Shown here: positions 25,731-34,236 of the stretch, piece by piece
Position numbering within the stretch: the first letter of the stretch is position 1
Layout: each line of letters opens with the position of its first letter
NCBI GenBank assembly: GCA_018524345.1
Contig: JADQAZ010000001.1
Location: forward strand, 248,001-312,000
DNA from: Harenicola maris
GTDB lineage: Bacteria > Pseudomonadota > Alphaproteobacteria > Rhodobacterales > Rhodobacteraceae
Direction: 5' to 3'
DNA length: 64,000 bases
Position numbers and translations under genes: made by a program
Notes under the pieces: generated by a model
Seen by the model: only the letters and a program-made list of their open reading frames with translations
Told to the model about the DNA's origin: nothing
The model's database searches: none

Positions 25731-26216
25731 ATGACAGAGCTATCTATGACCGTGAACGGCAAGACCGTGACGGGAAAGGCCGAGGGGCGGACCCTTTTGG
25801 TGACTTTCCTGCGCGAGGAGCTGAAGCTGACCGGCACCCATGTGGGCTGTGACACCAGCCAGTGCGGCGCATGTCAGGTGCATGTGAACGGCCAGCCGGT
25901 GAAATCCTGCACTATGTTTGCCGCAGAGGCAGAGGGCGCCGATGTGCGCACGATCGAGGGGATGGCCAATGCCGATGGCTCCCTGTCTGTGATCCAGCAG
26001 GCGTTTCAGGACCACCACGGGCTTCAATGCGGATTTTGCACGCCGGGCATGGTGATGACCACGGCCGCCTTGCTCAAGGAAAACCCGAAGCCGACAGAGG
26101 CCGAGGTGCGCGAGTATCTGGAGGGCAATATCTGCCGCTGCACCGGATACCACAACATTGTTAAGTCGATTATGGCGGCCTCTGGTCAGGACGTCAGCGC
26201 GATCGCCGCGGAATAA
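25731..26216 (+). CDS. coxS: Molybdenum hydroxylase small subunit, two [2Fe-2S] clusters (CoxS-type)
   Basis: Electron-transfer subunit of a xanthine-oxidase-family enzyme. The 161 residues carry a plant-ferredoxin-like cluster (Cys40, Cys45, Cys48, Cys60 in [22 protein letters not shown]) and a second helical cluster (Cys100, Cys103, Cys135, Cys137 in QCGFCTPGM and [10 protein letters not shown]). Preceded by a strong GGGAGG site. First gene of an S-L-M operon; the order differs from the classical coxMSL order of true CO dehydrogenase in Oligotropha. Confidence 0.92.
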   Translation: MTELSMTVNGKTVTGKAEGRTLLVTFLREELKLTGTHVGCDTSQCGACQVHVNGQPVKSCTMFAAEAEGADVRTIEGMANADGSLSVIQQAFQDHHGLQCGFCTPGMVMTTAALLKENPKPTEAEVREYLEGNICRCTGYHNIVKSIMAASGQDVSAIAAE

Positions 26217-26311
26217 GAGCATCCTGCCTGCGCCATTCTGCGCGGGGAGTAGCCAAGGGGGCGCAGGGCCGGGGAGGGCCGGTGCCCGATAGCGAATTCA
26301 GGGAGAGAGAC

Positions 26312-28675
26312 ATGCCAGCAGATGGTGGTATTGGCGCCAGCAACAAGCGCCGCGAGGATGTCCGGTTTTTGACCGGCAAGGGCCGGTATACGGACGATAT
26401 TAACCTACTTGGGCAGACCTATGTGCATTTCCTGCGCTCTGACGTGGCGCATGGGGTGTTGAAGTCGGTCGATGTGGCCGAGGCCGCCTCTATGCCCGGT
26501 GTGGTGAAGATTTTCACCGGAGAGGATTTTGCCGAGGTTGGCGGTGTGCCCTGCGGGTGGCAGGTGACGGACCGGTTCGGCGAGGTGATGCAGGAGCCGC
26601 GCCACCCCGTGATTGCCCATGGCAAGGTGCGCCATGTGGGCGAGATTATCGCCGCCGTTGTGGCCGAAAGCCATGCAGAGGCGCGCGATGCGGCAGAGGC
26701 GATCGAGGTGGATATCGAGGACCTGCCCGCGGTGGTGGATATGCGCGCGGCGCTGGCCGAGGGCAGCACCAAGGTGCATGACGATCTGACCAGCAACCTG
26801 TGTTACGACTGGGGTTTTGTGGAGGAGAACAAGGAGGCTGTGAATGCGGCCTTTGAGGCCGCGGCCCATGTGACGACGCTTGAGCTGGTGAACAACCGGT
26901 TGGTGGCCAACCCGATGGAGCCGCGTGTGGCGATTGGCGATTATGCGCCCGGCACCGGCGACAGCACGCTTTATACCACCAGTCAGAACCCCCATGTGAT
27001 CCGCTTGCTTATGGGGGCCTTCGTGTTGGGCATTCCCGAGCATAAGCTGCGGGTTGTGGCCCCCGATGTGGGCGGCGGTTTTGGCACCAAGATTTTCCAT
27101 TATGCGGAGGAGGCCTTTTGCACCTTCGCCGCCAAGGCGGTGGAGCGGCCTGTGAAATGGGTCTCTTCGCGGTCGGAGGCCTTTATCTCCGATGCCCATG
27201 GGCGGGACCATGTGACCAAGATCGAGCTGGCGCTGGATGCGGAGAATAACTTTACCGCCCTGCGCACCGATACTATGGCGAATATGGGGGCATACCTCAG
27301 CACCTTCGCGCCCTCGGTGCCGACTTGGCTGCATGGGACATTGATGGCGGGGAATTACAAGACGCCGCTGATCTATGTGAATGTGAAGGCGGTGTTTACC
27401 AATACGGTGCCGGTGGATGCCTACCGCGGGGCCGGGCGGCCCGAGGCGACCTATCAGCTGGAGCGGGTGATTGATAAGGCGGCGCGGGAATTGGGCGTGG
27501 ACCCGATTGCCCTGCGGCGGCAGAATTTCATCACCGAGTTCCCCTATGCCACCCCTGTGGCCGTTGAATATGACACCGGCGATTATGTGGCGACCATGGA
27601 CAAGCTTGAGGAGCTTGCAGACCTGAGCGGGTTTGAGGCGCGGCGGGCCGAGGCGGCGGCGCGGGGCAAGCTGCGCGGGCTTGGCGTGAACTGTTATATC
27701 GAGGCTTGCGGCATCGCGCCCTCGAACCTTGTGGGGCAGCTTGGCGCGCGGGCCGGCCTCTATGAAAGTGCCACGGTGCGGGTGAATGCCACCGGCGGTG
27801 TGGTTGTGATGACCGGATCGCACAGTCACGGGCAGGGGCATGAGACATCCTTCCCCCAAGTGATTGCCGATATGATCGGGATTGCGCCCGATATGGTCGA
27901 GATCGTTCATGGCGATACGGCCAATACGCCGATGGGCATGGGGACCTATGGGTCTCGGTCCATTGCGGTTGGCGGCTCGGCCATGGTGCGGGCGGCGGAG
28001 AAGATCATCAACAAGGCCAAGAAGATCGCGGCCCATTTGATGGAAGCCGCCGAGGCGGATATTGAGCTCAAGGACGGGGCGTTTAGTGTGGCGGGCACAG
28101 ATAAATCCGTGGCCTGGGGCGATGTGACATTGGCCGCCTATGTGCCCCATAACTATCCGCTGGAGGATATCGAGCCGGGGTTGGAGGAGACAGCCTTCTA
28201 TGATCCGGCGAACTTTACCTATCCCTCCGGCGCCTATGCCTGCGAGGTGGAGCTTGATCCCGAGACGGGGCATTTCACCGTTGAGGCCTTCTGCGCCGCA
28301 GATGATTTCGGCAATATCATCAACCCGATGATTGTGGACGGGCAGGTGCATGGCGGGATCGCGCAGGGGGTCGGGCAGTCGATGCTTGAGAACTGCGTCT
28401 ATGATAGCGAGGGGCAGCTGATGTCCGGCAGCTACATGGATTATGCGATGCCGCGGGCGACCGATGTGCCGTTTTTCAACGTGGATCATTCGTGCCAGAC
28501 GCCCTGCACCCATAACCCCCTTGGGGTGAAGGGCTGCGGCGAGGCGGGGGCGATCGGCTCGCCGCCGGCGCTGGTCAATGCGGTTGTGGATGCGCTGCAG
28601 CGCGGCGGCCATGACATCACCCATATTGATATGCCTCTGTCGCCAAGCCGTGTTTGGCAGGCGATGCAAGGGTAA
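26312..28675 (+). CDS. Molybdenum hydroxylase large subunit, form II CoxL-like
   Basis: Molybdopterin-cytosine-dinucleotide catalytic subunit. I start at ATG 26312 (787 residues) because GGGAGAGAGA lies just upstream; an in-frame GTG at 26282 lacks a site. Landmarks: VGGGFGTK (about 253-260), AYRGAGR (370-376) in the active-site loop, and [14 protein letters not shown] with the catalytic Glu744. AYRGAGR marks form II; genuine CO dehydrogenase (form I) has AYRCSFR with the copper-binding cysteine, absent here. So the substrate is probably an aldehyde, purine or other organic molecule rather than CO. Lies 95 bp after coxS and 11 bp before the FAD subunit gene. Confidence 0.9.
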   Translation: MPADGGIGASNKRREDVRFLTGKGRYTDDINLLGQTYVHFLRSDVAHGVLKSVDVAEAASMPGVVKIFTGEDFAEVGGVPCGWQVTDRFGEVMQEPRHPVIAHGKVRHVGEIIAAVVAESHAEARDAAEAIEVDIEDLPAVVDMRAALAEGSTKVHDDLTSNLCYDWGFVEENKEAVNAAFEAAAHVTTLELVNNRLVANPMEPRVAIGDYAPGTGDSTLYTTSQNPHVIRLLMGAFVLGIPEHKLRVVAPDVGGGFGTKIFHYAEEAFCTFAAKAVERPVKWVSSRSEAFISDAHGRDHVTKIELALDAENNFTALRTDTMANMGAYLSTFAPSVPTWLHGTLMAGNYKTPLIYVNVKAVFTNTVPVDAYRGAGRPEATYQLERVIDKAARELGVDPIALRRQNFITEFPYATPVAVEYDTGDYVATMDKLEELADLSGFEARRAEAAARGKLRGLGVNCYIEACGIAPSNLVGQLGARAGLYESATVRVNATGGVVVMTGSHSHGQGHETSFPQVIADMIGIAPDMVEIVHGDTANTPMGMGTYGSRSIAVGGSAMVRAAEKIINKAKKIAAHLMEAAEADIELKDGAFSVAGTDKSVAWGDVTLAAYVPHNYPLEDIEPGLEETAFYDPANFTYPSGAYACEVELDPETGHFTVEAFCAADDFGNIINPMIVDGQVHGGIAQGVGQSMLENCVYDSEGQLMSGSYMDYAMPRATDVPFFNVDHSCQTPCTHNPLGVKGCGEAGAIGSPPALVNAVVDALQRGGHDITHIDMPLSPSRVWQAMQG

Positions 28676-28686
28676 GGAGAGCGGAT

Positions 28687-29466
28687 ATGCATAACTTTGA
28701 TTTCGTAAAACCGGGCAGTGTGGCAGAGGCGGCAGAGGCCCTGAAGGCGGAGGACGCCATGGCGCTGGGCGGGGGGCAGACCCTGATCCCGACGATGAAG
28801 GCGCGGCTGAATGCGCCCTCGGCGCTGGTGTCGCTCTCGGGCATGGCGGAGATGGTCGGCGTGAGTGGATCGGACCCTGTTGTGATCGGCGGGGCGACGA
28901 CCCATGGGCAGGTGGCGGCAGAGGCGGGGTATCCCGCGCTGGCGGCGCTGGCGGGGCAGATCGGGGATCCGGCGGTGCGCAGCCGCGGGACGATTGGCGG
29001 ATCGCTGGCCAATAACGATCCGGCGGCTTGCTATCCGGCGGCGGCCTTGGCCTCTGGCGCGGTGATCAAGACCGACCGGCGGGAGATCGTGGCGGATGAT
29101 TTCTTTGTCGGGATGTTCGAGACGGCGTTGGAGGAAGGGGAGATCATCACCTCTGTCTCTTTCCCGGTTCCGGCGAAGGCCAATTACCAGAAGTTCCTGC
29201 AACCGGCCTCGCGCTTTGCCTTGGTGGGCGTGTTTGTGGCGCAGTTCGATAGCGGCGTGCGCGTGGCGGTGACCGGCGCCTCGGAGGAGGGGGTGCATCG
29301 CTGGAGCGCGGCGGAGGAGGCTCTTTCTGCGAATTTCAGCGCCGAGGCGCTGGAGGGGCTGAGCGTTGCGTCCGATGGGTTGATGTCCGATCTGCATGGA
29401 TCGGCGGAGTATCGGGCGCATCTGGTTAAGGTGATGACGGGCCGCGCGGTGCGCGCGGCTGGCTGA
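28687..29466 (+). CDS. coxM: Molybdenum hydroxylase FAD-binding medium subunit (CoxM-type)
   Basis: 259-residue FAD subunit that passes electrons from the iron-sulfur subunit to an acceptor. ATG 28687 follows AAGGAGAGCGG. FAD motifs are LGGGQTLIPTMKARL (27-41) and GTIGGSLANNDPAACYPAA (101-119), as in CoxM/CutM. It ends the S-L-M operon; a triple hairpin region follows. No maturation genes (coxD/coxE/coxF, xdhC, mobA-like) lie nearby, so cofactor insertion must be encoded elsewhere. Confidence 0.9.
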   Translation: MHNFDFVKPGSVAEAAEALKAEDAMALGGGQTLIPTMKARLNAPSALVSLSGMAEMVGVSGSDPVVIGGATTHGQVAAEAGYPALAALAGQIGDPAVRSRGTIGGSLANNDPAACYPAAALASGAVIKTDRREIVADDFFVGMFETALEEGEIITSVSFPVPAKANYQKFLQPASRFALVGVFVAQFDSGVRVAVTGASEEGVHRWSAAEEALSANFSAEALEGLSVASDGLMSDLHGSAEYRAHLVKVMTGRAVRAAG

Positions 29467-29473
29467 GGGGCGG

Positions 29474-29551
29474 CGCTGCGCGGGGCTTTGCCCCGCGCAG
29501 CGGATCAGATTTTTCCAAAAATCTGATGAAAATGCTGTTGCACAGCATTTT
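29474..29551. repeat. Triple-hairpin intergenic element (copy 2)
   Basis: Three consecutive perfect stems between coxM and the flavoprotein gene: cgctgcgcggggc (29474-29486) / gccccgcgcagcg (29490-29502), 13 bp; atcagattttt (29504-29514) / aaaaatctgat (29517-29527), 11 bp with loop cc; aaaatgctgt (29529-29538) / acagcatttt (29542-29551), 10 bp. The last stem ends in a T-run (ttttt), so the array can terminate the cox operon. Same architecture as the elements at 2829 and 61781. Confidence 0.7.
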
Positions 29552-29598
29552 TTGCCGCGCTCTGCTGGGGCCACAGGCCTTTGAAGGGGAGCGTTGGG

Positions 29599-30927
29599 AT
29601 GAGCGATAGGATTGCACAGGAGCTTGGGCGGCCCTTCTGGTGGGAGGGGCTGCCTGATGCTGTGCCCGAGGGGGATTTGCCGGAGCGTTGTGATCTCTTG
29701 GTGATCGGGGGTGGCTATACCGGGTTGTCGGCGGCGATTGCGGCCCATGATTGCGGGGCGCGGGTTGTGGTTGTGGATGCGGGTCTGCCCGGGCGGGGGG
29801 CGAGCACGCGCAATGGCGGGATGTTTGGCGCGCAGCCGCGGCTTGGCTGGGATGTTCTGGTGCAGCGCTATGGCGAGGCGGTTGCGCGGGGGGGGTTCGA
29901 GGAGGCTTCGACCTCGCTCACATGGGCCTTGGGGTTGATTGCGGCTGAGGGGATCGACTGTGATTTGCAGGCCTGCGGGCGGATTGCCTTGGCTTGGACC
30001 GCGCGGCATCTGGAGGGGTATCGGGAGACCGTGCGATCGCTTACTGCGCGATCCTCGGTGCAGGCGGAACTGGTCGAGCGCGAGGACCTTGGCGCGCATA
30101 TCCGCACGGAGCAGTATTTTGGCGGCATGTTCCTGCCGCAGCATTGCGCCATTCAGCCGCGCAAGTTCCATGACGGGTTGCTGGCGGCGGTGCAGCGGCG
30201 GGGCATTCCGGTTGTGGCGCAGTGTCCGGTGACGCGGCTGGAGCGGGTGGGGGGCTTTGCCGCCGAGACGCCCCGGGGCCGCATTCTGGCTGAGCGGGTG
30301 GTTTTGGCGACGGGGGGCTATACCACCCGTGCCTTTCGTTGGCATCAAGCGCGGGTTTTTCCGCTGCCGAGTTATATCATCGCGACTGAGGAGCTTTCGC
30401 CCGATCTGATTGCGCATATCGCCCCGGGGCGGCGCAATATGGTGGAGAGCCGGGCGCGGCATAGTTATTTCCGCGTCTCGCCCGACGGAAAGCGGATTTT
30501 ATACGGCGGGCGGGCGGCCATGGTGGGGATTGATCTGCGCCGTGCGGCGGCGAACCTGCGCGGCACCATGGTGGAGGTTTGGCCGGAGCTTGAGGGCGCG
30601 CGGATCACCCATGGATGGACGGGCAACACCGGCTATAGTTTTGGTCATATGCCGCAGGTGGGCGTTTATAACGGGGTGCATTTTGCCATGGGGTTTAGCG
30701 GCTCTGGCACGGTAATGGCGCCCTATCTGGGGGCCAAGGCGGCCTATCGCGCCCTTGGGGATGCGCGGGGGGAGACGGCGTTTTCTGGCACCACTCTGCG
30801 GCCCCATGTGATGCATCCGACGCCGCGCCCGCATTTCTTGCGGGCGGCGGACCTGTGGTATCGCAATTATGTTGACCGGCGCGAAGGGGCGGGGGCGCGG
30901 GTGATCGGGCGGGGGCGCAGGTTATAG
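29599..30927 (+). CDS. FAD-dependent amine/amino acid oxidoreductase (DAO family, PuuB-like)
   Basis: 442-residue flavoprotein starting at ATG 29599 (an in-frame TTG 18 bases earlier is less likely). It has the N-terminal extension FWWEGLPD... typical of gamma-glutamylputrescine oxidase-like proteins, the FAD site CDLLVIGGGYTGLSAAIAAHDCGARVVVVDAG, then GASTRNGGMF, and a C-terminal GYSFGHMPQVGVYNGVHFAMGFSGSGTVMAPYLG segment closing the FAD domain. No glutamine-polyamine pathway genes are adjacent, so the substrate (secondary amine such as sarcosine, or glutamylputrescine) is uncertain. Converges on the LldD-like gene with 4 bp between stops. Confidence 0.85.
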   Translation: MSDRIAQELGRPFWWEGLPDAVPEGDLPERCDLLVIGGGYTGLSAAIAAHDCGARVVVVDAGLPGRGASTRNGGMFGAQPRLGWDVLVQRYGEAVARGGFEEASTSLTWALGLIAAEGIDCDLQACGRIALAWTARHLEGYRETVRSLTARSSVQAELVEREDLGAHIRTEQYFGGMFLPQHCAIQPRKFHDGLLAAVQRRGIPVVAQCPVTRLERVGGFAAETPRGRILAERVVLATGGYTTRAFRWHQARVFPLPSYIIATEELSPDLIAHIAPGRRNMVESRARHSYFRVSPDGKRILYGGRAAMVGIDLRRAAANLRGTMVEVWPELEGARITHGWTGNTGYSFGHMPQVGVYNGVHFAMGFSGSGTVMAPYLGAKAAYRALGDARGETAFSGTTLRPHVMHPTPRPHFLRAADLWYRNYVDRREGAGARVIGRGRRL

Positions 30928-30931
30928 CGTT

Positions 30932-32083
30932 CTACAGAGACTGAGGCAGCAGGCGTTCGGGGAGGTCCGCGAGGGATTTGGCCCCGATCTGTGCCATGTT
31001 GGATTGCATATCGTCGGTCAGCATATGGATCAGGTGGTCCACCCCGGGTGGGCCCATGGCGGCGAGGGCGTAGTGGAAGGCGCGGCCTGACATCACGAAA
31101 TCGGCCCCCAGCGCGATGGCGCGCATGATGTCGAGGCCGCCTGCGATTCCGCTGTCGAAGATCAGGGGCGTATCGGGGCCGAGGGCGCTGCGGATGGCGG
31201 GCAGGGCGGTGATGGCGGCGGGGCCGCCCTCGAACTGTCTGCCCGAATGGTTAGAGACCCAGATGGCATCTGCGCCCATGTCGCGCAGGCGGGTCGCGTC
31301 GGCGGGGTTTTGCACGCCTTTGATCAGCAGATCGCCTTTCCAGACCTGCCGGATAAAGGCGATGTAATCCCAATCGGGGTAGCCGCGGATGATCTTACCC
31401 GCATGGGCGAAGGCGCGGGCGCCCTTGACGGTTTTGGGCACATAGCTTTCGGCGAATTTCATCCGCGGGGCGCCTTCGCGGGCCATGGCGAGGGACCAGC
31501 GCGGGTGGGTCGCCATGGCGGCCACCATGCGGGGCGTCAGTTTGGGCGGCATCGACAGATGGGCGCGGCGTTGTCTTTCGCGGCGGCTTTCGCCCGGGAC
31601 ATCGACGGTGACGATGAGCTTTTTGTAGCCCGCGGCGCGGGCGCGGCGCAGCATGTCGCGGCAAATCTCGCGGTCGGCAGGGGTGTAGAGCTGGAACCAG
31701 CCCATGTCACCGGCATGGGGGCCGATCTCCTCTGGCGTGGCGGCGGCGACGGTTGAGAGGCCGCAGGGGATGCCGATGCGCCGGGCGGCCTGCGCCAGCA
31801 GCCGCTCGGCGCCCGGCCAGATGGTGCCCGCCATGCCCACGGGCGCGATGCCGAGCGGCAGGGGGAAGGCCTGCCCCATGAAGGTGCAGGAGATATCTGC
31901 GGTGATCTTGCCGCGCAGGATTTCGGGCATGAAGCCCACCGCATCAAGGGCGGCGCGGTTACGGGCCATTCCGGCCTCTGTCCCGGTTGCGCTGTCGAGG
32001 TATTCGAAGGCGAAGCCGGGAATGCGGCGGCGGGCGCGGGCGCGCAGGTCACTTATGGCGGGGTATTTGAGGTCTGCATCCAT
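30932..32083 (-). CDS. lldD: FMN-dependent alpha-hydroxy-acid dehydrogenase (LldD-like)
   Basis: 383-residue TIM-barrel flavoenzyme oxidising an L-2-hydroxy acid such as L-lactate, probably at the membrane. Motifs include PLGIAPVGMAG, the FQLYTPADRE substrate-tyrosine strand, LIVTVDVPGESRRERQRR, LIKGVQNPADA and WVSNHSGRQFEGGPA with the catalytic His and FMN-binding Arg, followed by LIFDSGIAGGLDIMRAIALGADFVMSGR. Length matches bacterial LldD. A paralogue (60673-61791) sits in the sulfonate cluster. The precise hydroxy acid cannot be derived; lactate is the default. Confidence 0.85.
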   Translation of the reverse strand: MDADLKYPAISDLRARARRRIPGFAFEYLDSATGTEAGMARNRAALDAVGFMPEILRGKITADISCTFMGQAFPLPLGIAPVGMAGTIWPGAERLLAQAARRIGIPCGLSTVAAATPEEIGPHAGDMGWFQLYTPADREICRDMLRRARAAGYKKLIVTVDVPGESRRERQRRAHLSMPPKLTPRMVAAMATHPRWSLAMAREGAPRMKFAESYVPKTVKGARAFAHAGKIIRGYPDWDYIAFIRQVWKGDLLIKGVQNPADATRLRDMGADAIWVSNHSGRQFEGGPAAITALPAIRSALGPDTPLIFDSGIAGGLDIMRAIALGADFVMSGRAFHYALAAMGPPGVDHLIHMLTDDMQSNMAQIGAKSLADLPERLLPQSL

Positions 32084-32177
32084 CGTGCAAATCTGACCGC
32101 GGCCTGCGCAATGGTAAAGGTCTGAAATGAAAGCCCCCCTGCGACGAAGCGCCTATGGCGCGGGCGGGCAGAGAGGC

Positions 32178-32206
32178 TTGACCCCCGCGATTGAGTGGCA
32201 TAGTTG
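32178..32206 (+). promoter_or_regulatory. Probable tRNA promoter
   Basis: TTGACC at 32178-32183 is a good -35 box. About 16 bases downstream is CATAGTTG, a weak -10 candidate near 32199-32206, ending 13 bp before the tRNA. Placement suits the tRNA start. Confidence 0.45.
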
Positions 32207-32218
32207 ATCCATCTCAAA

Positions 32219-32292
32219 GCGGGTATGGTGAAATGGTATCATAAGAGCCTTCCAAGCTTAAGGTGCGGGTTCGATTCCCGCTACCCGCTCCA
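32219..32292 (+). tRNA. tRNA-Gly (anticodon UCC)
   Basis: 74-nt cloverleaf with encoded CCA. Acceptor arms GCGGGTA (32219-32225) and TACCCGC (32282-32288) pair fully; the T arm is GCGGG-TTCGATT-CCCGC; the D arm is GTGA/TCAT; the anticodon loop CTTCCAA gives anticodon TCC, reading GGA/GGG glycine codons. Discriminator T is followed by CCA at 32290-32292. The top pair of the anticodon stem is an A-A mismatch. Confidence 0.95.
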
Positions 32293-32321
32293 GATTTTCT
32301 AACGCGAAGGACGCCGCGTTC

Positions 32322-34145
32322 ATGGCTCGTGCCCCTGTCAAAAGCCCAAGCCATGCAGAGCAAGAGCGTGCATCCAGCAAGCGGGTTGGGGCTCTGTCGG
32401 CCCTGTTTCCATTTTTCAAACCCTATCGCGGCATCGTGGCCCTGGCGTTTTGTGCGCTTTTGCTGACCGCTGGTGTTTCGCTTGTGTTGCCGATGGCGGC
32501 GCGGCGGGTTGTGGACGGGTTTGGCAGCGGGGATATGGCCCTGCTGGACCGGTATTTCATGGCGGCCCTCGGGGTTGCTGTGGTTTTCGCCCTTGGCACC
32601 GGCCTGCGCTACTGGCTTGTCACGCGGTTGGGCGAGCGGGTGGTGGCGGACATTCGCATGGCGGTGTTTGACCGGATGATCGGGATGAGCCCTGCCTATT
32701 TCGAGCGGCTCATGACCGGCGAGGTTTTGAGCCGGATCACCACGGATACGACCCTGATCCTGTCGGTGGTGGGCAGTTCGGTCAGCTGGTTCCTGCGCAA
32801 TACTCTGTTGTTCGTGGGCGGTTTGATCCTGATGTTCTTTACCTCGGCCAAGCTCACAGGGCTTGTGCTGTTGATTGTACCTTTGGTGTTGTTGCCGATC
32901 CTGATGTTGGGGCGGCGGTTGCGGGCGCTGAGCCGCGAGAATCAGGACTGGATCGCGGAGAGTTCGGGCAAGGCCTCTGAGGCGCTTTTGGCGGTGCAGA
33001 CGGTGCAGGCCTATACCCATGAGCGGGCCAGTCGCGGGCGTTTTGCCGATGTGACGGAGATGTCCTTTGACACCGCAAAACGGCGTATCAATGTGCGTGC
33101 GGTGATGACGATGGTGATCATTTTCGTGGTCTTCACCGGTATTCTGGGCGTGTTGTGGATTGGCGCGCGCGATGTGCGCAGCGATGTGATGAGCCCGGGC
33201 GAATTGGTGCAATTCGTGATCTATGCGGGGATGGTGGCCGGATCGGTTGCGGCCCTGTCGGAGATTTGGGGCGAGTTGCAGCGCGCCGCGGGCGCGACGG
33301 AGCGGTTGATTGACCTGCTGCATGCCGAGGATTCGGTGCAGGACCCGGAGCGGCCCCAGCCCACGCCGGAGCGTGCCAAGGGCGCTGTGCGGTTTGACGA
33401 GGTGCAGTTTACCTATCCCGCGCGGCCGGGTGCGCCGGCGCTGGACGGGGTGAGCTTTGCCGTGCAGCCGGGGGAGACGGTGGCGATTGTGGGCCCCTCT
33501 GGTGCGGGCAAATCGACGGTGTTCCAGCTTTTGCTGCGCTTCTTTGACCCTGAATCCGGGGCGGTTTATCTGGATGGGGCGCCTTTGACCTCCCTTTCGC
33601 GGGAGGATTTCCGGCGCCATATCGCCCTTGTGCCGCAAGATCCGGTGATCTTTGCCGAGAGCGCGCGGGAGAATATCCGCTTTGGTCGCCCTGATGCCAC
33701 GGATGCAGAGGTTGAGGAGGCCGCCAAGGCCGCCGCGGCCCATGAGTTCCTGATGGCCCTGCCTGAGGGGTATGACAGTTATGTGGGCGAGCGGGGCGTG
33801 ATGTTGTCCGGCGGGCAGAAGCAGCGGATTGCCATTGCCCGCGCGATCCTGCGTGATGCGCCTGTGCTCTTGCTGGATGAGGCGACAAGTGCCTTGGACG
33901 CGCAGAGCGAGCGCGCGGTGCAGGGCGCGGTGGAGGCATTGGCCGCGGATCGCACGACGCTGATCGTGGCGCACCGCTTGGCGACGGTGAAAAGCGCGGA
34001 CCGGATTTTGGTGCTTGAGGACGGCCGCATTGCCGCCACGGGCACCCATGAGGAGCTGGTGGCGCAGGGCGGGCTTTATGCGCGGCTGGCCAAATTGCAA
34101 TTCACCGAGGGTGCGCAAAGCGAAATTCTGCATGAAGAAACCTAG
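32322..34145 (+). CDS. ABC transporter, fused membrane and ATP-binding domains (ABCB/MsbA-like exporter)
   Basis: 607-residue half-transporter that would dimerise in the inner membrane. The first ~330 residues hold a six-helix exporter domain; the last ~240 form the nucleotide-binding domain with Walker A GPSGAGKST, Q-loop LVPQDPVIF, signature LSGGQKQR and Walker B LLLDEATSALD plus the H-loop VAHRLAT. Starts 30 bp after the tRNA. The GERG/SGGQ pattern and family resemblance to ABCB lipid/multidrug exporters are clear, the cargo is not. No partner half-transporter is adjacent, so a homodimer is likely. Confidence 0.92.
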   Translation: MARAPVKSPSHAEQERASSKRVGALSALFPFFKPYRGIVALAFCALLLTAGVSLVLPMAARRVVDGFGSGDMALLDRYFMAALGVAVVFALGTGLRYWLVTRLGERVVADIRMAVFDRMIGMSPAYFERLMTGEVLSRITTDTTLILSVVGSSVSWFLRNTLLFVGGLILMFFTSAKLTGLVLLIVPLVLLPILMLGRRLRALSRENQDWIAESSGKASEALLAVQTVQAYTHERASRGRFADVTEMSFDTAKRRINVRAVMTMVIIFVVFTGILGVLWIGARDVRSDVMSPGELVQFVIYAGMVAGSVAALSEIWGELQRAAGATERLIDLLHAEDSVQDPERPQPTPERAKGAVRFDEVQFTYPARPGAPALDGVSFAVQPGETVAIVGPSGAGKSTVFQLLLRFFDPESGAVYLDGAPLTSLSREDFRRHIALVPQDPVIFAESARENIRFGRPDATDAEVEEAAKAAAAHEFLMALPEGYDSYVGERGVMLSGGQKQRIAIARAILRDAPVLLLDEATSALDAQSERAVQGAVEALAADRTTLIVAHRLATVKSADRILVLEDGRIAATGTHEELVAQGGLYARLAKLQFTEGAQSEILHEET

Positions 34146-34236
34146 CGTTACACTTGATTGACGCAGGGGTTTTCGACCATCCTGCAGGAACGAGTTTCCC
34201 GGCGCAAAGACCGGGCAACCATCTGGGAGGATGATC

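Noticed and set aside
26312-28675. Genuine aerobic CO dehydrogenase
   Set aside because: The active-site loop is AYRGAGR (form II), lacking the Cys of form I AYRCSFR.
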